From Comamonadaceae bacterium (GTDB lineage Bacteria; Pseudomonadota; Gammaproteobacteria; Burkholderiales; Burkholderiaceae_C), in NCBI GenBank assembly GCA_947476465.1, contig CANJQN010000006.1, positions 1-64,000 on the forward strand: a stretch of DNA of 64,000 nt. The letters run 5' to 3'. A program made the translations under genes and the position numbers. This document shows positions 8,937 to 18,791 of the stretch, piece by piece. Every line of letters begins with the position of its first letter. The first letter of the stretch is position 1. The notes under the pieces were generated by a model. That model did no database searches and had not been told where the DNA came from. It was given only the letters and a program-made list of their open reading frames with translations.

Positions 8937-9182
8937 TCATGGGTGGTTCGATTGCGCCCAGGCCTCGGGCGTCAAAGTGGTCAGGGACAGCGCGTGGATT
9001 TCCGAGCGCATGCGGTCTCCGAGTGCCTGGTAGACGCGCTGGTGCTGCTGCACCCGGCTGATGCCGATGAACTGCGGGCTGACGACCAACGCCTCGAAGT
9101 GTTGGCCGTCGTCACCCTGCACCTGCGCGTGGTCGCAGGGCAAGCCCGTGACGATGTGGTGTCTGAGTTCTTCAGCGGTCAT
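8937..9182 (-). CDS. bolA: BolA-family protein
   Basis: An 81-residue BolA-fold protein. Recognisable parts are VQGDDGQHFEALVVSPQFIG near the middle, with the conserved His of the DGxHF motif, and the helix RVQQHQRVYQALGDRMRSEI followed by HALSLTTLTPEAW. BolA proteins partner with CGFS glutaredoxins in cluster transfer. A longer upstream frame to 9287 exists, but the ATG at 9182 overlaps the sufU stop as ATGA and fits the family length. The E. coli name is used loosely; the paralogue IbaG is also possible. Confidence 0.85.
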   Translation of the reverse strand: MTAEELRHHIVTGLPCDHAQVQGDDGQHFEALVVSPQFIGISRVQQHQRVYQALGDRMRSEIHALSLTTLTPEAWAQSNHP

Positions 9183-9664
9183 GGCGGGTCCGTTCGGTGA
9201 GGAGAGGGGTCGGCGCCAGCCTCCGTGGAGACTCGCGGCTGCGAGTCGATCGCCGCCTGCAGCGTGTGCCAGGGCAGGATCGCGCACTTCACCCGCGTAG
9301 GCAGGTTGCGCACGCCGGAGAAGACGGCAAGGCGACCGATCTGGCGGGTAGCCTCCAGGTCGATCCTGCCGGTGGTCATGGCGAGAAACTCCTGGATCAG
9401 CGACCGCGCCTGTGGCAGGGCCTGGCCCTTGACGGCCACCGTCATCATCGACGCCGATGCCTTGCAGATCGCGCAGGACTCGCCTTCAAAGGCGATACGG
9501 GCGATGGTCTGGTCTTCGATGGCCAGCGCCACGCTCAAGTGATCACCGCACAGCGGGTTGTGGCCTTCGGCGCGGTGGCTGGCCCCCTCGAGCGGGCCGA
9601 AGTTGCGCGGCTTGCGGTTGTGGTCGAGGATGACCTCCTGGTACATCGCCTTCGGGTCGGCCAT
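9179..9664 (-). CDS. sufU: SufU-type cysteine desulfurase partner / IscU-like protein
   Basis: A 161-residue IscU-fold protein of the SufU branch. It opens MADPKAMYQEVILDHNRKPR, has Cys41 in NPLCGD, then the ESCAICKASASMM insertion typical of SufU, and RVKCAILPWHTL with the third conserved Cys. SufU accepts sulfur from SufS as a zinc-dependent sulfurtransferase. Operons of this type in E. coli carry SufE instead. ATGA overlaps join it to sufS upstream and bolA downstream. The last roughly 20 residues are a hydrophilic tail. Confidence 0.9.
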   Translation of the reverse strand: MADPKAMYQEVILDHNRKPRNFGPLEGASHRAEGHNPLCGDHLSVALAIEDQTIARIAFEGESCAICKASASMMTVAVKGQALPQARSLIQEFLAMTTGRIDLEATRQIGRLAVFSGVRNLPTRVKCAILPWHTLQAAIDSQPRVSTEAGADPSPHRTDPP

Positions 9665-10938
9665 CACGCAAACACCTTCTGCACGGCGCGCACACCGGCG
9701 ACCAGTGCATCCACTTCGGCCGGGCTGTTGTAGAACGCGAACGAGGCCCGTACCGTGGCCGGCAGCTTCAGCCGTGTCATCACCGGCTGGGCACAGTGGT
9801 GGCCGGTGCGCACCGCAATGCCGTCCTGGTCGAGCAGGGTGCCCACGTCGTGCGGGTGCACACCGTCGAGCACGAAGGACAACACCGCGGCCTTGTGGCG
9901 CGCCGTGCCGACCAGCCGCACGCCGGGCAGCGCGCCCAGCTGCGCGGTGGCCTGTTGCAGCAGTGCGTGTTCGTGCCGGGCGATGGCCGGCAGGCCGATG
10001 GCGCCGAGGTAGTCGACCGCGGCGCCCAGGCCGATGGCTGCGGCGATGGGGGGCGTGCCGGCCTCGAACTTGTGCGGGATGGTGTTGTAGACGGTGCCCT
10101 CGAAGGACACCGACAGGATCATGTCGCCGCCACCCTTGAACGGCTGCATCGCCTCGAGCAGGGCCGCCTTGCCGTAAAGCACGCCGATGCCGGTGGGCCC
10201 GCACAGCTTGTGGCCCGAGAAGACATAGAAGTCGCAGTCCAGGTCCTGCACGTCGACGGGCATGTGCGGCACGGCTTGCGCACCGTCGACCAGCACCGGA
10301 ACGCCATGGGCATGCGCCGTCGCGATCATCGCCTTGACCGGGTTGATGCTGCCCAGCGCGTTGGAGACCTGGGTGACGCCGACAAAGCGGGTGCGCGCGT
10401 TGAACAAGGCCCCGTACGCGTCCAGGCACAGTTCACCGGCGTGCGTCATCGGCACCACTCGGATCGTCGCGCCGGTCTCTTCGGCGAGCATCTGCCATGG
10501 CACGATGTTGGCGTGGTGCTCCATCGTGGTCAGGATGATCTCGTCACCGGCGCGGATGAACTTGCGGCCATGGCCGTGCATCACCAGGTTGATCGCGTCG
10601 GTGGTGCCGCTGGTGAAGATCACCTCCCTGGCTTCGGCGGCGTTCAGGAAGCCCTGCAGCTTGCAGCGGGCGGCCTCGTACTCGGTCGTCGCCAGCTCCG
10701 ACAGCATGTGTACTGCGCGGTGGATGTTGGCGTGCTGCGCCGTCTGGTAGCGCACCAGGCGATCGATCACCGGCTGCGGCATCTGACTGGATGCTGCGTT
10801 GTCCAGGTACACCAGCGGCTTGCCGTGCACCTGCTGTTGCAGGATCGGAAAGTCCGCACGAATGCGCTCGAGATCGAAGGGCTGGGCGGCTTGGGCCGCC
10901 GCCGTGGCGCGGCCCAGGTCGGCTTGGCGGGCGTTCAT
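9664..10938 (-). CDS. sufS: Cysteine desulfurase SufS
   Basis: A 424-residue class V PLP enzyme that releases sulfur from cysteine for cluster assembly. Features are DFPILQQQVHGKPLVYLDNA near residue 30, the His in TMEHHANIVPWQ, the PLP lysine in FSGHKLCGPTGIGVLYG near residue 230, and the nucleophilic Cys in VRTGHHCAQPVM near residue 370. The ATG at 10938 overlaps the sufD stop. A much longer open frame to 12201 is an artefact reading through sufD in the wrong frame. The product works with SufU, encoded next. Confidence 0.94.
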   Translation of the reverse strand: MNARQADLGRATAAAQAAQPFDLERIRADFPILQQQVHGKPLVYLDNAASSQMPQPVIDRLVRYQTAQHANIHRAVHMLSELATTEYEAARCKLQGFLNAAEAREVIFTSGTTDAINLVMHGHGRKFIRAGDEIILTTMEHHANIVPWQMLAEETGATIRVVPMTHAGELCLDAYGALFNARTRFVGVTQVSNALGSINPVKAMIATAHAHGVPVLVDGAQAVPHMPVDVQDLDCDFYVFSGHKLCGPTGIGVLYGKAALLEAMQPFKGGGDMILSVSFEGTVYNTIPHKFEAGTPPIAAAIGLGAAVDYLGAIGLPAIARHEHALLQQATAQLGALPGVRLVGTARHKAAVLSFVLDGVHPHDVGTLLDQDGIAVRTGHHCAQPVMTRLKLPATVRASFAFYNSPAEVDALVAGVRAVQKVFA

Positions 10939-12253
10939 GGCCGGCCGCCGGTTGGCGCGCGCATGCGTTGCTGCAACTGCAGGCGCAGCGAGGCGACGGG
11001 AATGCGCGCGATGATCTCGGCGCCGAAGGCATAGGTCAGCAACTCGCGCGCGGCGCTGTCGGACAGCCCGCGACTCTGCAGGTAGAAAACTTCCTCGCCG
11101 TCGAGCGACCCTACCGTCGCACCATGCGCGCACTTCACGTCGTCGGCCAGGATCTCGAGCTGCGGTTGGGTATCGATGCGCGCCCGGGCCCCGAGCAGCA
11201 GGTTGCGGCTCATCTGGGCTGCGTCGGTTTGCTGCGCGCCGGGGCTGACCTTGACCTTGCCGTTGAACACCGCACGCGCAGTGCCGCCCGCGACGCACTT
11301 GTGGAGCTGGCGGCTGCGCCCGTGCGGCTGGGCGTGGACGATGCAGCTGTGGGTGTCGGCCAACTGGCTGCCGTGCACGACGGCCAGCCCGTCCAACTCG
11401 CAGTCCGCGCCTTCGCCGAGCGTCACGGCGAGCTGATGGCGCGCGAGCTGCGCGCCCATGTCCACGGCCACCGACCGGTAGTGGCTGGCGCGCCCCATCG
11501 AGACGCTGGTGTTGGCGATGTGGAAGGCCTGCGCGCCGCCGCGCTGCACGCGGATGTGCTGCACCCGGGCCTGCTCGGCGAGCACGATCTCGCTCACGGC
11601 GTTGCCCAGGCAGGCGGCGCCCTGCAGCGAGACATGGTCCTCGATCAGCGTCAGGCTGCTGCCCGCCTCGGCCATCAGCAGGCAGCGCGGGTGGGTGACG
11701 ACCCCCGCCTGCGTGGCGATGAACAACAGGTGGACCGGGGCGACGAGCGCCACGTTGCGAGGCACCAGGACCACCGCCGCGTCTCGCAGGAAGGCCGTGT
11801 TGAAGGCTGCGAAGACATCGCTGCCGGCGGGCTGGTGGCGGCCGAGATGCGCCTGGATCGCTGCGGCATGCTCTGCCGGCGCCACGGGCAGGTTGGCCAC
11901 CAGCGCACCGCCCGTATCGGTGGCCCGGCTGGAAAGCTCGGGCGCATGGATCCCGTCGACGAACACCAGCCGTGTCGTCGCCTCGTCGAGCTGGAAGCCG
12001 GCCATGTCGGCCGCCGACACGGCGCCGGCGCGGCCTGCCGGCTGCAGCGACAGCGAGGTAAGCGCCGCCAGGTCGGTGAAGCGCCAGGCCTCGTCGCGCA
12101 AGGTGGGCAGGGCCAGCGAGCCCAGGTCGGCGTGACCCTGGCTGCGCAGCGCATCGACAAACGCCCAGGGACTGGGCGGCAGGCGGGGATGCCCGGCCCA
12201 CAGGGTTCCCGGGCCGTCTGCCGCGGCTGGCCGGCGCAGGGCTATGACCGCAC

Positions 12254-12257
<4 letters not shown>
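10935..12257 (-). CDS. sufD: Fe-S cluster assembly protein SufD
   Basis: A 440-residue SufD subunit of the SufBC2D scaffold. It has the early TLRDEAWRFTDLAAL segment and a right-handed beta-helix core. The strongly conserved end is GARARIDTQPQLEILADDVK, CAHGATVGSLDGEEVFYLQS, RGLSDSAARELLTYAF. The GTG start at 12257-12255 overlaps the sufC stop as GTGA and is the only start giving the normal N-terminus; the longer frame to 13031 is sufC shadow. The C-terminal ADDVKCxHGAT Cys and His are present. Confidence 0.93.
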
Positions 12258-13071
<814 letters not shown>

Positions 13072-13075
<4 letters not shown>

Positions 13076-14508
13076 CCGACGCTCCCTTCGAGCTTGAAGC
13101 CGAGCAGCTTGGTTGCCTCGACCGCGAACTCCATCGGCAATTGCTGGAAGACCTCCTTGCAGAAGCCGTTGATGATCATCGACACGGCGGCCTCGGCACC
13201 GACCCCGCGCTGCGCGAAATAGAACAGCTGGTCTTCGCCGATCTTCGAAGTCGACGCCTCGTGCTCGACCCGGGCCGTGGGGTTGCGCACGTCGATGTAG
13301 GGGAATGTGTGGGCGCCGGACCGGTCGCCGATCAGCATCGAATCGCACTGCGAATGGTTCCGCGCCCCTGCGGCGGTGGGCGCCATCCTGACCAGCCCGC
13401 GGTAGCTGTTGCTGGAGCGGCCTGCCGAGATACCCTTGCTGATGATCTTGCTGCGCGTGTTCCTGCCCAGATGGATCATTTTGGTGCCGGTGTCGGCCTG
13501 CTGCAGGTGGTTGGTGACGGCGACCGAATAGAACTCGCCGACCGAGTTGTCGCCGCGCAGCACGACCGACGGGTACTTCCAGGTGATGGCCGATCCGGTC
13601 TCGACCTGGGTCCAGGAGATGCGCGAGTTCACCCCCTTGGCCAGGCCGCGCTTGGTGACGAAGTTGTAGATGCCGCCGACGCCGTTCTCGTCGCCTGCGT
13701 ACCAGTTCTGCACCGTCGAATACTTGATGTCGGCGTTGTCCAGCGCCACCAGCTCAACCACCGCCGCGTGCAGTTGGTTGGTGCTGAAGGCCGGTGCTGT
13801 GCAGCCTTCCAGGTACGACACCGAGGCGCCCTCTTCGGCCACGATCAGCGTGCGCTCGAACTGGCCTGACTCTTCGGTGTTGATGCGGAAGTAGGTCGAC
13901 AGGTCCATCGGGCATTTCACCCCTTTGGGAATAAAGCAGAACGAGCCGTCAGTGAACACTGCCGAATTGAGCGCGGCGTAGTAGTTGTCGGCCTGGGGCA
14001 CGACCGAACCGAGGTACTTGCGCACCAGCTCGGGATGCTGTTGCACGGCTTCTGACATCGAGCAGAAGATGACGCCGATCTCGGCCAGCTTGTGCTTGTA
14101 GGTGGTGGCCACCGAGACGCTGTCGAAGATCACGTCGACCGCCACCCCGGCCAGCGCCATGCGCTCGTGCAGCGGCACACCGAGTTTTTCGAAGGTACGC
14201 AGCAACTCCGGGTCCACCTCGTCCATGCTCTTGAGCTTGGCTCTCTGACGGGGTGCGGCGTAGTAGCTGATGGCCTGGAAGTCGATCTTCGGGTAATGCA
14301 GGTGGGGCCAAGTCGGTTCCTGCATCTGCAGCCAGGTGCGGTAAGCGTCGAGCCGGAAGTCGAGCAACCATCCGGGCTCGTCCTTCTTGGCCGAGATCAT
14401 GCGGATGGTGTCTTCGCCCAACCCCTTGGGCGCGACATCGGATTGGATTTCCGTGACGAAACCGTGCTTGTAGGGCTGGTTGACGAACTGCTTAAGCACC
14501 GCACTCAT
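13072..14508 (-). CDS. sufB: Fe-S cluster assembly scaffold SufB
   Basis: A 478-residue SufB, normal length. It begins [20 protein letters not shown] and has [20 protein letters not shown] near residue 230 with the conserved Cys. It ends with [38 protein letters not shown] and [20 protein letters not shown]. SufB is the main cluster-building subunit with SufC and SufD. Its ATG overlaps the stop of the upstream A-type carrier gene as ATGA. Confidence 0.96.
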
Positions 14509-14888
14509 GAGGGTTCCCCGGGTGTGCTGGCGAGCGCGTCCACCGCGGCAGCGACCGTCGGCTTCTTCACGTTAAAGCTCTCGCCGCAACCGCATTCGTT
14601 GTCCACATTGGGGTTGTCGAACTTGAAGCGTTGCGTGAGACCTTCGGTGACGAAGTCGATGTGCGAGCCATCGAGAAACACCAGGCTCTCGGCATCGACC
14701 AGCAATCGCGTGCCGTGCGACACGAAGCTGTGTTCGCCAGGACGAACCTCGTCGGCGAGCTCGAAGGTGTGGGCCAGCCCCGTGCAGCCCACTTTCTTGA
14801 CGCCGATGCGCAGCGCGATGCCGGATCCGCGTTTGTCGAGCTGACGCCGGATCTGGGTCGCTGCTCGTTCGGTCAGTGTCATCGTCAT
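14505..14888 (-). CDS. sufA: A-type iron-sulfur carrier (SufA/IscA-like)
   Basis: A 127-residue HesB-like protein. [13 protein letters not shown] is at the start, [14 protein letters not shown] carries the first conserved Cys, and [14 protein letters not shown] near the end carries the CxC pair that binds Fe-S. It is the first gene of the operon and is followed by sufB with an ATGA overlap. I chose the ATG at 14888 because AAGGAG lies 8 nt before it. An in-frame ATG at 14930 has no ribosome site. The extra Ala/Val-rich tail after the last Cys is longer than in E. coli SufA. Confidence 0.9.
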   Translation of the reverse strand: MTMTLTERAATQIRRQLDKRGSGIALRIGVKKVGCTGLAHTFELADEVRPGEHSFVSHGTRLLVDAESLVFLDGSHIDFVTEGLTQRFKFDNPNVDNECGCGESFNVKKPTVAAAVDALASTPGEPS

Positions 14889-15040
14889 TTTTCGAACTCC
14901 TTGTTTGAAGGCGCTTGCGCCGCTAACCATGGCGGCTGACTCGCAAAAAAAGCTGGTCGTCCGTCCGGTGCGTTTCCGACTGGGGACGCAATCTCACGCA
15001 TCCCGTTCAATCCACGGGCAAGACCTCGCTGCCTGAATGG
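14889..15040 (-). promoter_or_regulatory. suf operon 5' leader
   Basis: About 150 nt between the IscR-like site and sufA. No gene fits here. It should contain the transcription start and leader of the nine-gene leftward operon. The only clear landmark is the AAGGAG ribosome site of sufA at about 14897-14902. Confidence 0.5.
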
Positions 15041-15065
15041 ATACCCGAGTAATTTGATCAAGTAT
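15041..15065. promoter_or_regulatory. IscR type-1-like operator of the suf operon
   Basis: The 25-nt sequence spans ATACCCGAGTAATTTGATCA plus AGTAT. Compared with the published IscR type-1 consensus (ATASYYGACTRWWWYAGTCRRSTAT), 22 of 25 positions agree by hand count; the exceptions are positions 9, 16 and 17. On the operon strand it reads ACTTGATCAAATTACTCGGG, much like the E. coli iscR promoter site, and may include a -35-like TTGATC. It lies about 150 nt upstream of sufA, so an apo/holo-switching Rrf2 regulator encoded elsewhere probably controls the operon. Confidence 0.65.
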
Positions 15066-15223
15066 ATCGAGACTTCCGGACTTCACTGTTCGTGGTGTGT
15101 CGAGGGGCGGATCGCAGCAGGGTGATAAGCAGCCTCGTGAGCCGTCAAGCGCAGCCTTCTCGACAGTCGGTCAAAGCTAAGGCACTCGCGATGCCGTCAC
15201 AGGCGATTGATGAAGCCGATTAA
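15066..15223. other. Non-coding stretch right of the suf promoter
   Basis: No gene recognised. It separates the leftward suf operon from the rightward recombinase-associated remnant, and no intact frame with a ribosome site is seen. Confidence 0.3.
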
Positions 15224-15331
15224 AAGCGCGATGACTGCCTGCGCACGCTCGCGCTGGGCGGGAAGGAACTGATCAAGGAATTCGCCTCCATCAGCATCGG
15301 CTCTGAACTGCTGGAACTGGAGGCGACGTGA
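15224..15331 (+). pseudogene. C-terminal tail of a mobile-element-associated protein
   Basis: After a stop at 15221-15223 the frame reads CLRTLALGGKELIKEFASIS and ends IGSELLELEAT at a TGA (15329-15331) overlapping the next gene's GTG. The tight GTGA coupling shows this was the end of an operon partner. About 35 codons survive. I do not recognise the full protein; similar tails occur beside large recombinase genes. Confidence 0.35.
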
Positions 15332-15600
15332 ACAGCGAGCTGGCGACCTTTGTTCCGTTCGCCTACAAGCGGCGGGGCATTCAGCGACTGGCGCAAACCG
15401 TCACCCCAGCGCACGACACCACGTTTCTGGTGGGCTTGGGCCGGGCGTTTTATTGGCAGAGTTTGCTCGATGCCAGGGTGATGGCCAGTGGCTTGGCGAT
15501 TGCCCGGGCTGAAGGGCTGCACCGCTCACCGGTCAACCCGTTATTGCGATTGACCTTACTCGCGCCCGACATCATTGATCAGTTGATGGCCGGTCGCCAG
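15328..15600 (+). pseudogene. Recombinase-associated HTH-like protein, truncated
   Basis: The frame reads MNSELATFVPFAYKRRGIQR at the start and SPVNPLLRLTLLAPDIIDQL then MAGRQP. The second part resembles the small conserved protein found next to resolvase-type recombinases, with an HTH-like helix pair (VNxLLRLTLLAPDIIxxLMxGRQP). After about 15600 the similarity ends and the frame runs on to 15720 as GC-rich shadow. The recombinase gene is absent, so this is the remnant of a lost mobile element beside the suf operon. Confidence 0.45.
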
Positions 15601-15673
15601 CCTGGCTCGCAGCATGATCGTAAACCCGCGATTGCCGCGCGCCACAGGCACGCCACAGCCGCGCTTGACGACA

Positions 15674-16666
15674 TCAGGCCGCCAGCCGCAGCAGGGACTC
15701 ATACACATGCCGGTCGATGACGATCCCGATGGCCAGGTTTTCGCGCCGCTGCGCATAGGAGCGATCAGAGGGGATCCGGATCGCGTCAACGCCGGGCTGG
15801 CGCGCCGTCGCGCGAATCACCGCGAGTGCTTGCGACAACTCCCGCCGGTAGTCAGCCAACGGCATCATCAACTCTGGCTGGATTGCCATGACCAGGTACC
15901 CGGCGCCGTCGCGATCCTGGCCCGACCCGGCAAGCACGCCCAATGCCTTCATCGCCAGTGCCAAGGCAAAGCCCTTGTGGCCCCCGAAGGACAGCGCGGC
16001 GCCGTTCATGGCAGCCTGAGGGTCCGTGGTTGGACAGCCCTGTGCATCGATCGCCTTGCCTTCTGGCAGTGGCTCGCCACGGCGCGCGCGCAGTGCCAGG
16101 TCGGTGAACATCAGCGACGAAGTGCCCATATCGATCAGCAGCGGATCGCCCTCGGTGGGAAAACCGAAGGCGATCGGGTTGGTGCCGATGGCCGCCTTGG
16201 CGGCGCCGGGCGGCGCCACCTGTGGCCGCGAGCTGATGGCCAACATGCCGATGAGGCCGGCGCGAGCCACCGCCTCCATGAAATACGCGCCGCGCCCGCT
16301 CATCCAGGTGTTGTTCACGCCAACCAGGCCGAAACCGTGCGCAGCCGCGCGGGCAATGACCATCTGCGTGGCGCGCATGACGGTGAACATCCCGTTGTGG
16401 CCCATGCCGTCCAGCAGTACGGACATCGGCGTGTCGCGGCGCAGCTCAAGGGGCCCCAGCGGCGGCCGCTGGGCCATGAATTCGGCCACGTTCAAGATCT
16501 TTGGAAGCCCCGAATATTCGTAGCCGCACAGCGCGGCGTCGAGCATGTGGTCCGCCAGCACTTGCGCCTGCTGCGTATCGCAGCCAGCGCCGGCCAACGC
16601 GCGGACCGACAGCGCCCTGGCCTCCTCGGCGGCAAGTCGCACCCGGTCCTGGCCTTCAGGCTGCAC
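15674..16666 (-). CDS. Ldh-family (malate/L-lactate dehydrogenase type) NAD(P)-dependent oxidoreductase
   Basis: A 330-residue member of the PF02615 family, whose members reduce or oxidise 2-hydroxy acids and related imino acids. Typical segments are DAALCGYEYSGLPKILNVAE, GLVGVNNTWMSGRGAYFMEA, AIGTNPIAFGFPTEGDPLLI with DMGTSS, and SFGGHKGFALALAMKALGVL. The GTG start at 16666 overlaps the preceding amidohydrolase by 11 nt, so the two are translated together. The substrate is unknown; the neighbours suggest a hydroxy- or keto-acid made during ring or lactone breakdown. Confidence 0.85.
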   Translation of the reverse strand: MQPEGQDRVRLAAEEARALSVRALAGAGCDTQQAQVLADHMLDAALCGYEYSGLPKILNVAEFMAQRPPLGPLELRRDTPMSVLLDGMGHNGMFTVMRATQMVIARAAAHGFGLVGVNNTWMSGRGAYFMEAVARAGLIGMLAISSRPQVAPPGAAKAAIGTNPIAFGFPTEGDPLLIDMGTSSLMFTDLALRARRGEPLPEGKAIDAQGCPTTDPQAAMNGAALSFGGHKGFALALAMKALGVLAGSGQDRDGAGYLVMAIQPELMMPLADYRRELSQALAVIRATARQPGVDAIRIPSDRSYAQRRENLAIGIVIDRHVYESLLRLAA

Positions 16667-17528
16667 CGGCGCGCTCCGTGAATGGCGCCTTGAAGCCGAA
16701 CCAGCGACTGGGCGTGTCCCATAGCACCTTGCGCTGGTCGGTCACATCCGGCAGCCAGCGTGAGAGCATTCGGCGGGTGGGGCCATAGTCGATTCGGTGC
16801 GGCAGCCGAACGAACGGCCAGTCCGAGCCCCACACGCAGTTGTCCAGTGTGTAGGCGTCGATCAGCGCCGCAACAAACGGATCGCAGTCTTCGTACGGCC
16901 AACCCTGCCGCGAATAGCGGAAAGGCCCGGACAGCTTGATTGCGGCGTTGCCGCCGCGCCCCAGCTCCAGCACGGCCTGAAAGCCCGGCTGGTCCAGGCC
17001 GCGGCTGACGTCGGGACAGCCGCAGTGGTCGACCACCACCCGGATGTTCGCCGCCTGCAGGATCGGCAGCAGCTTGAGCACCTCATCGTCATGGAAGTAG
17101 ATCTGCGCGAACCAACCCAGCTCCTTGATCCGCGCCAGCAGGCGCGCACCGTCGGGCCCCTGAAGCGAGGTGGCGCCGGAGAACAGGGTGTTGAAGCGGG
17201 CGCCAACCACGCCACCCTCAACCAGCTGCCGCAGGTGGGCGTCGGTGGCATCGGTGCCCACCAGCGCGATGCCCCTGAAGCGCCCGCCAGATGCGGCGAT
17301 CGCATCGAGCATGCAGCGGTTGTCCAGTGCGTAGCCGGCGAACGGGTTGACGAGCAGACCGTGCGTCATGTCGTGCGCGGCCAGCACCGCCTCGAACTCG
17401 CGCGCGGTGCCGCACTCGTTGGGCTGCGGTACGTAGGCTTGCGGGTTGTTCAGCGGGTAGCGTCGGGTGTCAAACACATGGGCGTGGCTGTCCACGGCCC
17501 AGGTGTGGTTGCCAGCGGCAAGTGTCAT
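16656..17528 (-). CDS. Amidohydrolase-2 family hydrolase, LigI-like (2-pyrone-4,6-dicarboxylate lactonase type)
   Basis: A 290-residue TIM-barrel hydrolase. The HxH pair is in WAVDSHAHVFDTRRYPL near residue 15. LVNPFAGYALDNRCMLDAI and GGVVGARFNTLFSG match the layout of PDC lactonases, VVDHCGCPD supplies a His, and the catalytic Asp is in NCVWGSDWPFVRLP. It probably opens a lactone or a dicarboxylate ring product. The longer frame to 17690 overlaps the prpB-like gene and is rejected; the ATG at 17528 sits 10 nt after that gene. Confidence 0.8.
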   Translation of the reverse strand: MTLAAGNHTWAVDSHAHVFDTRRYPLNNPQAYVPQPNECGTAREFEAVLAAHDMTHGLLVNPFAGYALDNRCMLDAIAASGGRFRGIALVGTDATDAHLRQLVEGGVVGARFNTLFSGATSLQGPDGARLLARIKELGWFAQIYFHDDEVLKLLPILQAANIRVVVDHCGCPDVSRGLDQPGFQAVLELGRGGNAAIKLSGPFRYSRQGWPYEDCDPFVAALIDAYTLDNCVWGSDWPFVRLPHRIDYGPTRRMLSRWLPDVTDQRKVLWDTPSRWFGFKAPFTERAGAA

Positions 17529-17538
17529 GGCCGGCGTC

Positions 17539-18486
17539 TCACTCGGGCTCGGTGCCGCCACGCAGACCGTCGCGCACGTCCGCGGCCTGCAGGGCGTCGT
17601 ACTTGCGTTCGTAGGCGTGGTAGTTGAGCACCTCGTACAGCTGCGCGCGCGTCTGCATATCGGGCAGCATCGCTTTGACCGAGCCGTCACGCAGGATGGT
17701 CTCGTACACCTTGCGGGCGGCCTCGGCCATGGCCCGGTTGGCGGACAACGGGAACAACGCAGCCGCCACGCCGGCGCCCCGAAGTTCCTGCAGCGTGAAG
17801 GCCGGCGTCATCGAGAACTCGGTGATGTTGGCCAGCACCGCGTGTGGCCGGCCGATGGCGTCGACGAAGGCTCGGTACTGGTCTAGGCTGGCGCAGGCCT
17901 CAGCGAACACCATGTCAGCGCCCGCCTCCACATAGGCGCAGGCACGGTCCAAAGCCGCTTGAAGCCCTTCGTTGGCGAGCGAGTCGGTGCGGGCGACGAT
18001 GAGGAACGCATCGTCGGTGCGCGCGTCCACGCAGGACTTGACGCGGTCGACCATCTCCCCGGTGCCCACGATGGCCTTGTTCGGTCGATGACCGCAGCGC
18101 TTGAGCGTCACCTGGTCTTCAATGTGCAGCGCTGCGGCACCGTCCTTGATCAAGCCCTTGACCAGGCGGGCGATGTTCAGCATACCGCCAAAGCCGGTGT
18201 CCACGTCCACCATCAGCGGCAGATCACACGCATCCGTGATGCGGCGCACTTCCTGCAGCACCTCTGTCATGGTGGTCAGCGCAAGGTCGGGCAGGCCATG
18301 CGAATAGGTCGCCATCCCGCCGCCAGCCAGATAGATGGCCTGATGCCCGGCCCGCTCGGCCAGCAAGGCGCAATAAGGGTTCATGGTTCCCACGATGGGC
18401 AGCGGCTGGTGGGCCGCCAGGGCGGCGCGCAACCGCTGCCCTGGCGTTCCGACAGCCTTTGGGGCGGATTCACGAGCGATCAGCAT
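17539..18486 (-). CDS. PrpB-like lyase of the isocitrate lyase/PEP mutase family
   Basis: A 315-residue enzyme with [20 protein letters not shown] near residue 85, [20 protein letters not shown] near residue 120 carrying the catalytic KRCGH, and [22 protein letters not shown] is the form seen in 2-methylisocitrate lyase, so it probably cleaves a 2-methylisocitrate-like acid to pyruvate and a dicarboxylate. No prpC or prpD is adjacent, so a related substrate (for example dimethylmalate-like) is possible. The ATG at 18486 has AAGGAA upstream. The frame runs back through the fumarylacetoacetase scrap only by chance. Confidence 0.8.
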   Translation of the reverse strand: MLIARESAPKAVGTPGQRLRAALAAHQPLPIVGTMNPYCALLAERAGHQAIYLAGGGMATYSHGLPDLALTTMTEVLQEVRRITDACDLPLMVDVDTGFGGMLNIARLVKGLIKDGAAALHIEDQVTLKRCGHRPNKAIVGTGEMVDRVKSCVDARTDDAFLIVARTDSLANEGLQAALDRACAYVEAGADMVFAEACASLDQYRAFVDAIGRPHAVLANITEFSMTPAFTLQELRGAGVAAALFPLSANRAMAEAARKVYETILRDGSVKAMLPDMQTRAQLYEVLNYHAYERKYDALQAADVRDGLRGGTEPE

Positions 18487-18610
18487 GGTTGTTCCTTGGT
18501 ACGGATGCGAGTGTGACCGCAGGGCGGGCCTTCTACAATCTGGTTGTACGTAGCGCAACGCCGCCGCATACCCGGCCCCAAGGCCTCGCGCTGGAAGGCG
18601 ATGACAGAGC

Positions 18611-18640
18611 CCCCGCCCCGCCCCGCCCCGCCCCGCCCCG
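18611..18640. repeat. (CCCCG)6 tandem repeat
   Basis: Six perfect head-to-tail copies of CCCCG. It sits exactly where the fumarylacetoacetase similarity ends, suggesting slippage or recombination at this spot. Confidence 0.9.
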
Positions 18641-18780
18641 CCGCGCAGGGCTTCGTGCGATTCCTTGCGGTGCAACACCGCGAACGGAAGATTCTGGATC
18701 GGAAAGTCACCACCGACGGCGTTGGCCGACGCGACCCAGCTGCGAAGCGCCGGGGCCTGGGTTTCGTTCAGTTGCGCCAT
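18631..18780 (-). pseudogene. fahA: Fumarylacetoacetase, N-terminal remnant
   Basis: The frame from the ATG at 18780 reads [40 protein letters not shown]. This is the start of bacterial fumarylacetoacetases (ALRSWVx[15 protein letters not shown]). After about 45 residues it runs into the CCCCG repeat and the rest of the roughly 430-residue enzyme is gone. It starts 11 nt after the upstream VOC gene, so both once formed an operon. It would have performed the last step of homogentisate breakdown. hppD and phhA at 29.6-31.6 kb have no fahA beside them. Confidence 0.7.
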
Positions 18781-18791
18781 GCCCATCGCGC

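Noticed and set aside
9664..12201. A fused 845-codon frame joining sufS with sequence inside sufD
   Set aside because: The first part is sufD in the wrong frame; the real SufS start at 10938 fits family length and the ATGA overlap.
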